A stretch of DNA of 20,112 nucleotides from an uncultured Lachnospiraceae bacterium (GCA_910588405.1 CAJUPT010000048.1:8306-28417), one strand, 5' to 3'. Shown: positions 1-7,445, counted from the stretch's first letter. Program-made: numbers and translations. Notes: a model not told the origin generated them from the letters alone.

Positions 1-659
1 CCGTCGCCGTTCAGATCTACGGTATCATAGTTTGCCAGCAGATACTCGCCGATCATCTTGCCCTGCAGATGGCCTGCCTCGGGAGCGTCGGTTCCGATAA
101 AGCAGATATTATCATTCGCGCCGAGAACCGCGCCTTCGTTTCCGTCTTCCTCAACGGCACGGTTGAAGAAGATTACCTGAGCGCCCTGTCCGTTGGCCTT
201 CTCGATAATGGCTTTTGCAGTATCGGAGGAGCCGGAAGTAACCATATTTACCACCAGGATCTTGTAACCGTCGGTGAGAGCCGTATCGATACTCTCGTTC
301 TGGGTGGTCTGGTTGCCGTTGGCATCAAAGTTCTGATACACTGCACCTGCCGCGTTCAGCTCGGCATCCAGTGCGGTACGCACCGAGGAAATATAGGTAT
401 CAGAGAAATTGTAATAGAATACCGCTACCTTTACGCCTTCCGCGGCGCCGCCCTGCGCGGCTTCGCTGCCGCTGCCGGCTGTTGTGCCTTCTTCACCTGC
501 TGCCGTGGTATCCTCGTTACCTGCGGCAGGAGCCGCCGTCGTGTCTTTCTCGGCTGCAGCCGTGGTGTCCTTGGAACCGCCGTTACCGCCGCATGCGGTC
601 AATGCGAGAACCATGGCCAGTACTACAGCCAGTGCTGAAATTCTTTTCATTTTCTTCAT
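1..659 (-). CDS. mglB: Galactose/glucose-binding lipoprotein of an ABC transporter (MglB-like), N-terminal part
   Basis: The gene runs off the left edge, so only about 219 N-terminal residues are visible. The start at 659 follows an AGGAGGG site seven bases upstream. Residues 1-23 form a lipoprotein signal peptide ending in a lipobox-like LALTAC, so the mature protein should be anchored to the outer face of the membrane through Cys23. A low-complexity linker with repeated DTTAA-type units follows to about residue 75. The periplasmic-binding fold then starts with VKVAVFYYNFSDTYISSVR, and FFNRAVEEDG and FIGTDAPEAGHLQG follow in the order seen in MglB-type galactose/glucose-binding proteins. By family, it delivers hexose to an MglA/MglC permease, whose genes would lie beyond the left edge. 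Ribose- or xylose-binding relatives are less likely because of the FFN and GTD motifs. Confidence 0.9.
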   Translation of the reverse strand, partial: MKKMKRISALAVVLAMVLALTACGGNGGSKDTTAAAEKDTTAAPAAGNEDTTAAGEEGTTAGSGSEAAQGGAAEGVKVAVFYYNFSDTYISSVRTALDAELNAAGAVYQNFDANGNQTTQNESIDTALTDGYKILVVNMVTSGSSDTAKAIIEKANGQGAQVIFFNRAVEEDGNEGAVLGANDNICFIGTDAPEAGHLQGKMIGEYLLANYDTVDLNGD

Positions 660-758
660 GTTCTCCCTCCTTAAATAGCTTGTCCGAAGCCTTGGGCTGA
701 TGCCGGGCTTCTGATCTTAGTATGGAACAGGTAAAATTTTCCCATTCCATTGTTCAAT

Positions 759-787
759 ATTTTAACATATTATTGTAAAAAGCGCAA
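759..787 (-). promoter_or_regulatory. Promoter of the MglB-like gene
   Basis: On the minus strand a -35 TTGCGC (782-787) is separated by exactly 17 bases from a -10 TAAAAT (759-764). The -10 is preceded by TG one base upstream, an extended -10. The transcript would start near 752, leaving a leader of about 90 bases. That leader contains a GAAGCC/GGCTTC hairpin at 686-711. An imperfect dyad (ATGGAA 722-727, AAAATTTT 733-740, TTCCAT 745-750) sits just downstream of the start and could be an operator. Confidence 0.7.
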
Positions 788-854
788 GAAAATTTTCTGA
801 TAATTGCTTAATATATCGGAGGATTGCATAAATCAAATCGCAAAATTCCTGCTT

Positions 855-1160
855 TTATGATTCTTTCTCCTCATTGCCGGAGCGATCTTCACCGGCCTGT
901 TCGCTGCCGTCAGCTTGATCCTCCTCTTTTGGGGCCATCGCCGACATTTTCCAGGCTAAAATACCCAGCAGGATACAGCCGCCTCCCAATAACGCGACGC
1001 CGCCGGCTAACAGCGCAAAAGAAGGCGCGTCCGGGCCGCCGGCCAGATACCCTTTTACCATCTGAAAAATCAAGTAAGCCAGATAAACAATGGCCATCAG
1101 ATAAATCATCGCGTGGGAACGCGGGTTAAATTCTCTTTTAGGAGGTTTTTGGTCAGACAT
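855..1160 (-). CDS. Small two-helix membrane protein of unknown function
   Basis: I do not recognise this family. The start at 1160 (MSDQKPPKREFNPRSHAM) is chosen because AAGGAGTG lies about eight bases upstream. An in-frame extension to 1271 has no ribosome site and a non-membrane, non-family-like sequence. The 101-residue product has a basic N-terminus, a first hydrophobic segment at about residues 18-36 (MIYLMAIVYLAYLIFQMV), a second at about residues 46-68 rich in Gly/Ala/Leu, and an acidic tail (EEDQADGSEQAGEDRSGNEE). It therefore looks like a two-pass inner-membrane protein with a charged cytoplasmic or exposed tail. It lies 171 bases downstream of the hisIE fusion on the same strand and could share its transcript. 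Nothing in the sequence links it to histidine synthesis. Confidence 0.65.
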   Translation of the reverse strand: MSDQKPPKREFNPRSHAMIYLMAIVYLAYLIFQMVKGYLAGGPDAPSFALLAGGVALLGGGCILLGILAWKMSAMAPKEEDQADGSEQAGEDRSGNEEKES

Positions 1161-1331
1161 ATCGCCACTCCTTATCATCTGCCATATTGATGAATCATAT
1201 ACATTGATTTTTTCTGAGATCACGCAAATATATATGCCAAACATTACGGCGCACTCAAAATATCGTACCACTGATACATTTCATTCCCGCAGGCAGCGAG
1301 CCAAACAGCTGGTATTAGTCAATAATCGCCA

Positions 1332-2582
1332 TCACCGGTTAGACAGCTCGTCCATAATATCCGTCCAGGACAATTCCTTTTCCGCCATCAGCACCATCAG
1401 GTGGTACAGCAGGTCGGAGATTTCATAGACCACTTCCTCAGAGCCGGGATTTTTGGCGGCGATCACCGTCTCCGTCGCCTCCTCGCCCACCTTTTTCAGA
1501 ATCTTGTCGATTCCTTTATCAAACAGATAATTGGTGTAGGAGCCCTCCCTGGGATTGACCTTCCTGTCCTTGATTACATCATAGACTTGTTCCAGCACCT
1601 TCAGCGGATTGCGCTCATCGTAGTTTTTCTTTAAAATCTGACGGTAAAAACAACTGTGGTTTCCCGTATGACAGGCGGCGCCCACCTGGCCTACCTTTGC
1701 CAGCAGCGTGTCATTGTCGCAGTCGATGCGCAGCTCCTTCACATACTGATAATGCCCGGAGGTTGCGCCCTTTTCCCACAGCTCCTGACGGCTCCTGCTG
1801 AAATAGGTCATTTTCCCTGTCCGGGACGTGGCCTCATAAGCCTCCTGGTTCATATAGGCAACCATCAGCACCTCATCCGTCTCATAATCCTGCACCACAA
1901 CCGGAACCAGTCCGTCACTGTTTTTCTTAAGCTCGTCCCAGGTCAGGGACGGTTCGCACAGGTTCACCAGGATTCCCCGGCTCTTCCAGGCCAGCTTCTT
2001 TTCCATCAGACGGTCTGCTTCCTCCTGGGGCACTGACAGCATCATGCCGGACACCGTAGGAATATCCACCAGCTGCTCCTGCCATTCAAGCACCAGCGGC
2101 AGCGGAAATGCCTTAATATTATCAATATCCTCTTTGCCCTGGCAGTCCTTCGGATAAAAGACCCGGCTGATTCCACAGGCGGCATAATCAAAGCCGTCGC
2201 TGATATCCCTGGCTTTTATGGCCACCTTCTCCTTTCCGAACCGTTCTACTGCCTCCTTTAAAAGCTGGGTCGGGTCATCATCGGAAAAGACAATGGTCTT
2301 TGCCCCTGCATACAGATACTTTTTCACATCATCCATTCCCCGCAGTACGCCTCCCACCGCAATGGGAATATCCACGGAATGGACAATTTTTTTGATCATG
2401 GAAATCGTCCTGTCATGCCCGGCTTCATCGGAAGGCTCCTCCCAGATAAAAATTTCATCGGCCCCGCTGTCGCTGTAAATCCGGCACAGATCCGGTACGT
2501 TACTATAGACACGTCCTCCTACCAGCACTGCTTTTCCGTCGCTGATCGTCAGCCTGGGAATAATCTTTTTGTATTCTGCCAT
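1332..2582 (-). CDS. hisIE: HisF-like pseudo-barrel fused to phosphoribosyl-AMP cyclohydrolase and phosphoribosyl-ATP pyrophosphatase (HisIE)
   Basis: A three-part protein of 416 residues. Residues 1 to about 212 resemble HisF (KIIPRLTISDGKAV, DIPIAVGG, GAKTIVFSDDDP), but the two catalytic aspartates of HisF are Thr12 and Lys123 here, so cyclase activity is not expected. Residues about 213-315 are HisI. They keep the metal-binding DCDND (287-291) and the zinc-type cysteines Cys288, Cys304 and Cys311 in the family spacing. Residues about 326-416 are HisE with GEEATETVIAAK and DLLYHLMVLM. By family, HisE removes pyrophosphate from phosphoribosyl-ATP and HisI opens the adenine ring, steps 2 and 3 of histidine synthesis. 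The start at 2582 has GGAGG seven bases upstream. A GTG four codons earlier actually overlaps that ribosome site. It is the last recognisable gene of the his cluster. Confidence 0.93.
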   Translation of the reverse strand: MAEYKKIIPRLTISDGKAVLVGGRVYSNVPDLCRIYSDSGADEIFIWEEPSDEAGHDRTISMIKKIVHSVDIPIAVGGVLRGMDDVKKYLYAGAKTIVFSDDDPTQLLKEAVERFGKEKVAIKARDISDGFDYAACGISRVFYPKDCQGKEDIDNIKAFPLPLVLEWQEQLVDIPTVSGMMLSVPQEEADRLMEKKLAWKSRGILVNLCEPSLTWDELKKNSDGLVPVVVQDYETDEVLMVAYMNQEAYEATSRTGKMTYFSRSRQELWEKGATSGHYQYVKELRIDCDNDTLLAKVGQVGAACHTGNHSCFYRQILKKNYDERNPLKVLEQVYDVIKDRKVNPREGSYTNYLFDKGIDKILKKVGEEATETVIAAKNPGSEEVVYEISDLLYHLMVLMAEKELSWTDIMDELSNR

Positions 2583-2661
2583 GGCAACCTCCACTTATCT
2601 TTTAAGCATACTCCAAAACTTCGTTAATACGAAACTCCTCGGAAACGCTTTTTTATTCAAA

Positions 2662-2714
2662 CCACAGAGGATATATGCCGCTTAAAAGCGGCGCAGAATC
2701 CTTTTTATCTGTGG
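2662..2714 (-). other. Structured spacer between the hisA-like gene and hisIE
   Basis: Three nested stems are visible. The outer arms are CCACAGA (2662-2668) and TCTGTGG (2708-2714), the middle arms GGAT (2669-2672) and ATCC (2698-2701), and the inner arms GCCGCTT (2677-2683) and AAGCGGC (2686-2692) around two bases. It starts seven bases past the end of the hisA-like gene. No U-run follows directly on the minus strand, so a simple terminator is unlikely. An RNA processing, stability or attenuation element is possible. Confidence 0.5.
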
Positions 2715-2720
2715 GATACT

Positions 2721-3422
2721 TCATTTAAACAGGCTGACCGCATCCTTCAGCCGTATCTTACCCTCATACAGGGCATCATCCAGCACCACGCCGAATATAC
2801 CTGTCTCGTTGATTTTTTCCAGTTCCTTTAATGTCATGATTTTCCCCGATATAATCACTTCTATACCGGTAATATCGGAAATTTCGGCCAAAAGCTCCAG
2901 ACTGTTGCCCGACATCACACCCATCGGCGACACGTCATGAAAAATCATCCGGGAAATCTTCATACGCCGCATTTCCATACAGTAATTCAGCAGCATCTCA
3001 AAACCTCCGGTCTCCCGCTCTCCGTATACCAGACGTCCGTCGCTGATATGAACGCTGACAATCAGACGGTTCGCGCCAAACAGCTTCACCGATTCCTTTA
3101 CGAATCCAGGGCTCAGCATGGCCTTTGTCCCGATCACCGCCCTGCGAATCCCACAATTCATGGCAAACTCAATCTCTTTAAAGGTGCGAATCCCTCCATA
3201 TAGCTGCAGCGGCACCGGCAATGCGTAAGCGACCGCCTTAATCGCCGCCGTATTAATGATATGCCCGGTCTTAATGCCGTCAATATCCACAAGATGAATC
3301 CCGTCTGCCCCCTCATCCATCCAGTGCAGCGCCGTCTGCTCTGCGTTTGACAGACTGGAAAGGCCGGTTTTCAATTTTCTGCATTGTCCGTTGACAATTT
3401 CCACGGAAGGGTATATTTTCAT
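2721..3422 (-). CDS. HisA/HisF-related TIM-barrel protein, catalytic residues replaced
   Basis: The 233-residue product aligns along its length with HisA, the ProFAR isomerase of histidine synthesis: MKIYPSVEIVNGQ, GIHLVDIDG, LYGGIRT and a C-terminal half with DALYEGK. The position argues for membership of the his pathway, since it lies between hisB and hisIE. The catalytic residues differ, however. The base Asp8 is Glu8, the Asp in the usual LDxRxG motif is His125 (SVHISDG), and the usual Thr in TDI is His162 (FHDV). The second phosphate loop is ISGK instead of SGG. The isomerase activity may therefore be lost, changed or weak. The start at 3422 has GAGG five bases upstream. An upstream in-frame start at 3467 adds 15 residues with no family similarity. 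HisA proper may be encoded elsewhere. Confidence 0.85.
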   Translation of the reverse strand: MKIYPSVEIVNGQCRKLKTGLSSLSNAEQTALHWMDEGADGIHLVDIDGIKTGHIINTAAIKAVAYALPVPLQLYGGIRTFKEIEFAMNCGIRRAVIGTKAMLSPGFVKESVKLFGANRLIVSVHISDGRLVYGERETGGFEMLLNYCMEMRRMKISRMIFHDVSPMGVMSGNSLELLAEISDITGIEVIISGKIMTLKELEKINETGIFGVVLDDALYEGKIRLKDAVSLFK

Positions 3423-3503
3423 TTCTACCTCATATTTTCCAGGAAAGCTCCTCTTTTTGGGATGCACTTTCAGGCTTTTGCCATTTCACGATATGTTTTT
3501 GCT

Positions 3504-4115
3504 TTACAGGCTGCCCTTCGTGGACAGAACATTGCTGATTCTGCCGTCAAGCCCCGCCGCTTCGTCCAGCGCTTTCGCAAAAGCTTTGAACACTGCCTCT
3601 GCGATATGATGGTCATTTTCACCATAAAGCTTTTTCATATGGAGATTCATCCCGCAGGAATAGGAAATCGCATAGAAAAATTCCTTTACCATCTGCGTAT
3701 CAAATTCTCCGATCCGCTCTCCCTGGAACGGAACATCATATACAAAATATGGGCGGCCTGACAGATCCAGCGCGCACAGCACCAACGTTTCGTCCATCGG
3801 CAGCATGATGGAACCATACCGCCGCACCGCCTTTTTTTCACCTAACGCCTGTCTGATGGCCGTTCCTAGGACGATACCGGTATCCTCAATCGTGTGATGA
3901 CAATCCACATGGAGATCGCCCTTTGCCTCCACTTCCAGATCAAAAAAGCCATGTCTGGAAAAACTCTCCAGCATATGATCAAAAAAACCGATTCCGGTAT
4001 GTATTTTCGCCGTCCCGGCCCCGTCCAGATTGATTGTCACCGTAATCGCCGTCTCGCCGGTGGTCCGGCTGACCGTCGCCTTGCGCTCCGGAATAAATGC
4101 GGCTGATTTATCCAT
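3504..4115 (-). CDS. hisB: Imidazoleglycerol-phosphate dehydratase
   Basis: HisB dehydrates imidazoleglycerol phosphate to imidazole acetol phosphate in the cytoplasm, the sixth step of histidine synthesis. All family signatures are present: GIGFFDHML, the manganese-binding CHHTIEDTG, and the second half-site ENDHHIAEAVFKAF. The length of 203 residues is typical of the monofunctional enzyme, with no phosphatase domain. The start at 4115 is preferred because the GAGG site lies 11 bases upstream. An ATG at 4124 is only two bases from that site, though it cannot be excluded. It is the first gene after an internal promoter and is followed 81 bases later by the hisA-like gene. Confidence 0.95.
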   Translation of the reverse strand: MDKSAAFIPERKATVSRTTGETAITVTINLDGAGTAKIHTGIGFFDHMLESFSRHGFFDLEVEAKGDLHVDCHHTIEDTGIVLGTAIRQALGEKKAVRRYGSIMLPMDETLVLCALDLSGRPYFVYDVPFQGERIGEFDTQMVKEFFYAISYSCGMNLHMKKLYGENDHHIAEAVFKAFAKALDEAAGLDGRISNVLSTKGSL

Positions 4116-4196
4116 AAAAACCATTTCCTCTTTTCTTTCGCGTTCTCTTTTTCATCCTACAAGGATATCTGCCCTTTTATCTCCGGCATGTACCTG

Positions 4197-4237
4197 AGTT
4201 CATGTCCTTTTCATGTCATAAGAAAGGTTTATGAACT
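4197..4237 (-). other. Leader hairpin upstream of hisB
   Basis: In the roughly 160-base leader of the hisB transcript, AGTTCAT (4197-4203) pairs with ATGAACT (4231-4237), and an inner CCTTT/AAAGG pairing is also possible. There is no U-run on the minus strand after it. No T-box or histidine-codon leader peptide could be recognised, so its role is unknown. Confidence 0.35.
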
Positions 4238-4283
4238 TTCTTCATTTCTCATTTTCCTATGTTTGGCTTAATCTTCTATCCCT

Positions 4284-4312
4284 ACTTTATCCTAACTTGA
4301 AACGAATGTCAA
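4284..4312 (-). promoter_or_regulatory. Internal his promoter driving hisB, hisA-like and hisIE
   Basis: A near-consensus sigma-A-type promoter: TTGACA (4307-4312), a 17-base spacer, then TAAAGT (4284-4289). The -35 box overlaps the stop codon region of hisG. Transcription would start near 4277, giving a leader of about 160 bases before hisB. The downstream his genes can therefore be expressed independently of the hisZ-hisG part. Confidence 0.75.
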
Positions 4313-4959
4313 TGCTTCCCGTCTGTCAGCAGTCCTCTCAGTCCGGTCAAAATCCGGTTAATCCGCTCATATTCCATTTTCATGCTCACCTGATTGACCA
4401 CAACTCTCGCCGATAAATCGCAGACCTCCTCCAGCACATCCAGGCCGTTTTCTCTAAGCGTAGTGCCGGTTTCCACGATATCCACAATGACCTCTGACAG
4501 CCCGACTAACGGCGCCAGCTCGATGGAGCCGTTCAGCTTGATAATCTCTACGGTCTGATGCTTCTGATTATAAAAATATTCTTTGGCGATATTGGGATAT
4601 TTGGTGGCCACCCGAATCAGCTCCCGATGCTTTAACAGCTCCGCGGCGCCTTTCGGGCCGCAGACGCACATCCTGCAACGGCCCATTCCCAAATCCAGCA
4701 CCTCATACAGCTTCCGCCCGGCCTCCAAAATCGTATCCCGGCCCGCCACTCCCAGATCTGCCGCGCCATATTCTACGTAGGTAGGCACATCCGTGGCTTT
4801 CGCCAGGAAAAATTTTAGTTTCAGTTCTTCATTGACAAAGATCAGCCGTCTCGTGCCCTCTTCCTTCATCTCCTGGCAGGTGATGCCGATCTCTTCCATC
4901 AGCTTCATCGTCTGATCCGCCAGCCGCCCTTTGGGCAGCGCAAATGTGATGTATCTCAT
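4309..4959 (-). CDS. hisG: ATP phosphoribosyltransferase catalytic subunit, short form
   Basis: HisG joins ATP and phosphoribosyl pyrophosphate to make phosphoribosyl-ATP, the committed step of histidine synthesis. The 216-residue length marks the short form, which lacks the C-terminal histidine-sensing domain and works as a hetero-octamer with HisZ. Visible motifs are ITFALPKGRLADQT at the N-terminus, DLGVAGRDTI, and the phosphoribosyl-binding stretch DIVETGTTLRENGL near residues 160-175. The start at 4959 follows AGGGGA seven bases upstream. Only eight bases separate it from the end of the lipoprotein gene, so the two should be cotranscribed. The HisZ partner lies two genes upstream. Confidence 0.96.
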   Translation of the reverse strand: MRYITFALPKGRLADQTMKLMEEIGITCQEMKEEGTRRLIFVNEELKLKFFLAKATDVPTYVEYGAADLGVAGRDTILEAGRKLYEVLDLGMGRCRMCVCGPKGAAELLKHRELIRVATKYPNIAKEYFYNQKHQTVEIIKLNGSIELAPLVGLSEVIVDIVETGTTLRENGLDVLEEVCDLSARVVVNQVSMKMEYERINRILTGLRGLLTDGKH

Positions 4960-4967
4960 AGTGTCCC

Positions 4968-5993
4968 CTATTCCTCAATAAACTCCCGTCTTTCAATCAA
5001 TTCCCCATCCGCATCATATTCATAGACAAAATAGCATTGCAGATTCCCGTCCTTATCATAAAAGCTATCCTTACTGCGTTTCCCTTCGGAATTTCTCTCA
5101 AATATCCAATAATTGCGCAGCTTGCCATCCGGCCCAAAGAGGCTGTGTTTTTTGATCTCCCCGTCCGCATCATACTCATAGGTATAATATGCCTTTAATT
5201 TTTGATCCGAATCGTAATACTGTTCTTTAAGAAGCGTTCCGTCCTCATCCCGCTCATAGGCTCTGCTGCTTTCCAGCCTCCCATCATGATCATACTGCTC
5301 TGTTTTAATTCGATATCCGTTACTGTCATACCCATGAATAATTTTATATAATGAACCGTCCTTCTCTTCGTATCCGAAGGTATCTGTTACATGCCCGTCT
5401 TGATCATAGGCCACTTCGATTTCATCCGTCTGAATGCCCGCGGCGTTATATGCCGTGACATAGCTCTTTTGTCCGGCTTCATCGTAATAATATTCATGAT
5501 ACCAGATCAAATTCCCCTCTTTGTCAAAGCTGGAAAGCTTTCTTAACTGATCCTGGGAATCCCGGATCGTTCCGCTGTTTATCTCTACAATCTTATCGGA
5601 GACTTTTCTGTCGCCATCCGTTTTTTCCATTCCTTCACTCAGGATTTCCAATGCCTTGTCATAATCCTTACGCCGGATATAAATATCTGCCAATCCCAGA
5701 TATTCCTCAGCAAAGGAATCATCCAGGCTGATGGCTTTTTCATAATCCGCCTGAGCTGCCGACATATGAACAGCCGTCTCACCGCTGCGGGCATGGGCGT
5801 CGCCTCTTGCAATATAGATTTCCGGATGCTCTGCCTCCGCTTCCGCTGCCTGTGTAAACAGCACAATGGCATCCTGATACCGTTTTCCTTCCAGATACTG
5901 TAAACCCCTATCATATGGATCTCTCCAGTCCGGTTTTTTCTCGCATCCGACCAGAAGCAATATCATGAATAAACACAATCCCACTTTTCTCAT
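4968..5993 (-). CDS. Lipoprotein with TPR domain and YD/MORN-like C-terminal repeats
   Basis: A 341-residue protein with a short lipoprotein signal (lipobox LLVGC, Cys17), so it is probably attached to the outside of the membrane. Residues about 25-130 contain three TPR-like helical pairs (PYDRGLQYLEGKRYQDAIVL, a middle unit ending in YEKAISLDDSF, then EEYLGLADIYIRRKDYDKAL). From about residue 150 there are seven or so units of 20-24 residues around YxYDxDG or YDxDGxL, such as YEYDADGEIKK and FYDKDGNLQCY. These resemble the short beta-hairpin repeats of RHS/YD or MORN-type proteins. It probably binds proteins or polysaccharide; no enzyme motif is visible. GAGGAGGAG precedes the start, hisZ ends 10 bases upstream and hisG starts eight bases downstream. 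It therefore sits inside the his operon, an unexpected place for a surface lipoprotein. Confidence 0.88.
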   Translation of the reverse strand: MRKVGLCLFMILLLVGCEKKPDWRDPYDRGLQYLEGKRYQDAIVLFTQAAEAEAEHPEIYIARGDAHARSGETAVHMSAAQADYEKAISLDDSFAEEYLGLADIYIRRKDYDKALEILSEGMEKTDGDRKVSDKIVEINSGTIRDSQDQLRKLSSFDKEGNLIWYHEYYYDEAGQKSYVTAYNAAGIQTDEIEVAYDQDGHVTDTFGYEEKDGSLYKIIHGYDSNGYRIKTEQYDHDGRLESSRAYERDEDGTLLKEQYYDSDQKLKAYYTYEYDADGEIKKHSLFGPDGKLRNYWIFERNSEGKRSKDSFYDKDGNLQCYFVYEYDADGELIERREFIEE

Positions 5994-6003
5994 AGTCTCC
6001 TCC

Positions 6004-7329
6004 TCACCCGTTTTTATTTTCGCCGGTTTTCAAGCTGATCTTCTCGGCTTCTTTTCCATTCTCTCCAATATAAAAAAGACTGTTCGCTCCCATTCGTTTT
6101 CCATATTCGACATAATCTTCCAGGTTGTGCCCTTCCAGATGATAAACAGCCAGTCTGACGCCTTTTTTTCGTAAATCGCCGGCCAAAACGATCCCCCGCT
6201 CCGACTGCCCGTCTTTGCAGACCACCAGCGCATCGATCCCCTCCGTTTGAATTCTGATCTTCTGCCGCTCCATAGCAGTCAGCAGGCCGTCCACGGAAAT
6301 TTTGAAACCCACGGAGGGCCGGTCTTTCCCGAACTGGGCCATCAGTGTATCGTATCGTCCCCCGGAGACAATCGTATCGCCGGTTCCGTAAGTGTATCCT
6401 TTAAATATTACACCAGTGTAATATCTGTATGTAACCATCATGCCCAAATCAAAGGAAACATATTTTTCTAGTCCGTATAATTTCAAAATCTCATAAATTT
6501 TTTCCAGCCGGTCAACCGCCTCCATCGCGGCAGAGTACTTACTGTCCTCCATTGCGGCGGCAGTCTCGTTTGCAACTGCAGCTTCGCTCGCGGCGCCCCC
6601 ATCCCCTTGGCAGACATCTCTCCTGGTCAGCAGCTTTCTGGCCAATGTCAATGAATCTTCCGTGCCGAACAGCTGCGGCAGCTTTCGAAACAGTTCCTTT
6701 TTCTCCCCAGATATGGGCATCTGCGAAATTCGGGTCTCAATACCGAAATAATTTTTATTGTCAAACAGTGCCCGCAGTTCTTCTCTGTCTTTCTCCTGAA
6801 TTCCCGCCTCATTCAAAAGACCGTCAAAGAATCCTGCATGGCCCAGCTCAATCTGAAATTCCGTAAGACCGGCTTTCAACAGACAGTCGATCACCAGCGC
6901 CACCATCTCTGCATCGGCCTGTACGCCGTCGTCCCCGATCAGCTCCGCCCCCGCGTCGGTGCATTCCTTCAAACGCCCCTGATAGCTGGAATTATTCGTA
7001 TATGTATTGCCCAGGTAACACAAACGTACAGGAATCCTTTCCTCCGAATAATATTTGGCAGCACAGCGGGCGATGGAAGGCGTCATATCCGGTCGCAAAA
7101 CCAGCGTATTGCCCTCCCGGTCAAAAAATTTAAACATATCTTTTGAGGCCACACTGCCCCGTTCCTTACGAAATATATCAAAAAATTCAAACCCCGGCGT
7201 CTGGATATCCCGATAGCCATACAGGTTCATGGTCTCCCGAATTTTTTGCTCTACCGCCAGTTTCCTGGCACATTCTCCATTATAGATATCCCGTACACCC
7301 TCCGGGGTATGCAAAAGCTGTTCCATCAT
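6004..7329 (-). CDS. hisZ: ATP phosphoribosyltransferase regulatory subunit
   Basis: HisZ is a paralog of histidyl-tRNA synthetase without aminoacylation activity. It binds short HisG and provides histidine feedback control. Class II synthetase-type motifs are visible: LRPDMTPSIARCAAKYY near residue 78, YQGRLKECTDAGAELIG near 116-132, and IVSGGRYDTLMAQFG near the C-terminal third. The protein has 441 residues, on the long side for HisZ. Part of the excess is an Ala/Glu-rich low-complexity stretch at about residues 237-268. A C-terminal alpha/beta tail from about residue 355 resembles a reduced anticodon-binding domain. HisS itself is less likely because the short hisG lies nearby. The start at 7329 has AAAGGGA five bases upstream; a second ATG follows immediately at 7326. 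It is the first gene of the his cluster. Confidence 0.92.
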   Translation of the reverse strand: MMEQLLHTPEGVRDIYNGECARKLAVEQKIRETMNLYGYRDIQTPGFEFFDIFRKERGSVASKDMFKFFDREGNTLVLRPDMTPSIARCAAKYYSEERIPVRLCYLGNTYTNNSSYQGRLKECTDAGAELIGDDGVQADAEMVALVIDCLLKAGLTEFQIELGHAGFFDGLLNEAGIQEKDREELRALFDNKNYFGIETRISQMPISGEKKELFRKLPQLFGTEDSLTLARKLLTRRDVCQGDGGAASEAAVANETAAAMEDSKYSAAMEAVDRLEKIYEILKLYGLEKYVSFDLGMMVTYRYYTGVIFKGYTYGTGDTIVSGGRYDTLMAQFGKDRPSVGFKISVDGLLTAMERQKIRIQTEGIDALVVCKDGQSERGIVLAGDLRKKGVRLAVYHLEGHNLEDYVEYGKRMGANSLFYIGENGKEAEKISLKTGENKNG

Positions 7330-7345
7330 CGTATCCCTTTCTAAT

Positions 7346-7361
7346 TTAGTTCCGCAACTCC
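7346..7361. repeat. 16-base repeat, copy next to the hisZ start
   Basis: TTAGTTCCGCAACTCC is identical to the copy at 7446-7461, exactly 100 bases away. Its first part, extended to 17 bases as 7343-7359, is identical to 19545-19561. It contains the dyad AGTT-CCGC-AACT. It lies just upstream of the hisZ ribosome site. Confidence 0.75.
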
Positions 7362-7445
7362 CCTTCCAAGCCCCCTTGGACTGGGAGAATTTCCAGCCAC
7401 TAATGTGTCTGTAAATCCTCCCGGGACTTGTACGGTCCGCTGCCG

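Noticed and set aside
69..638. Plus-strand frame of 189 codons at the left edge
   Set aside because: It is a shadow of the MglB-like gene, which has a lipoprotein signal, ribosome site and promoter on the minus strand. The plus frame reads low-complexity Cys/Arg-rich sequence.
4116..4308. T-box or histidine leader peptide before hisB
   Set aside because: No histidine codon run and no T-box conserved sequence could be found; only a hairpin without a terminator tail is present.
6004..7329. Histidyl-tRNA synthetase instead of HisZ
   Set aside because: It is next to a short-form HisG, which requires HisZ, and the C-terminal domain is reduced compared with HisS.
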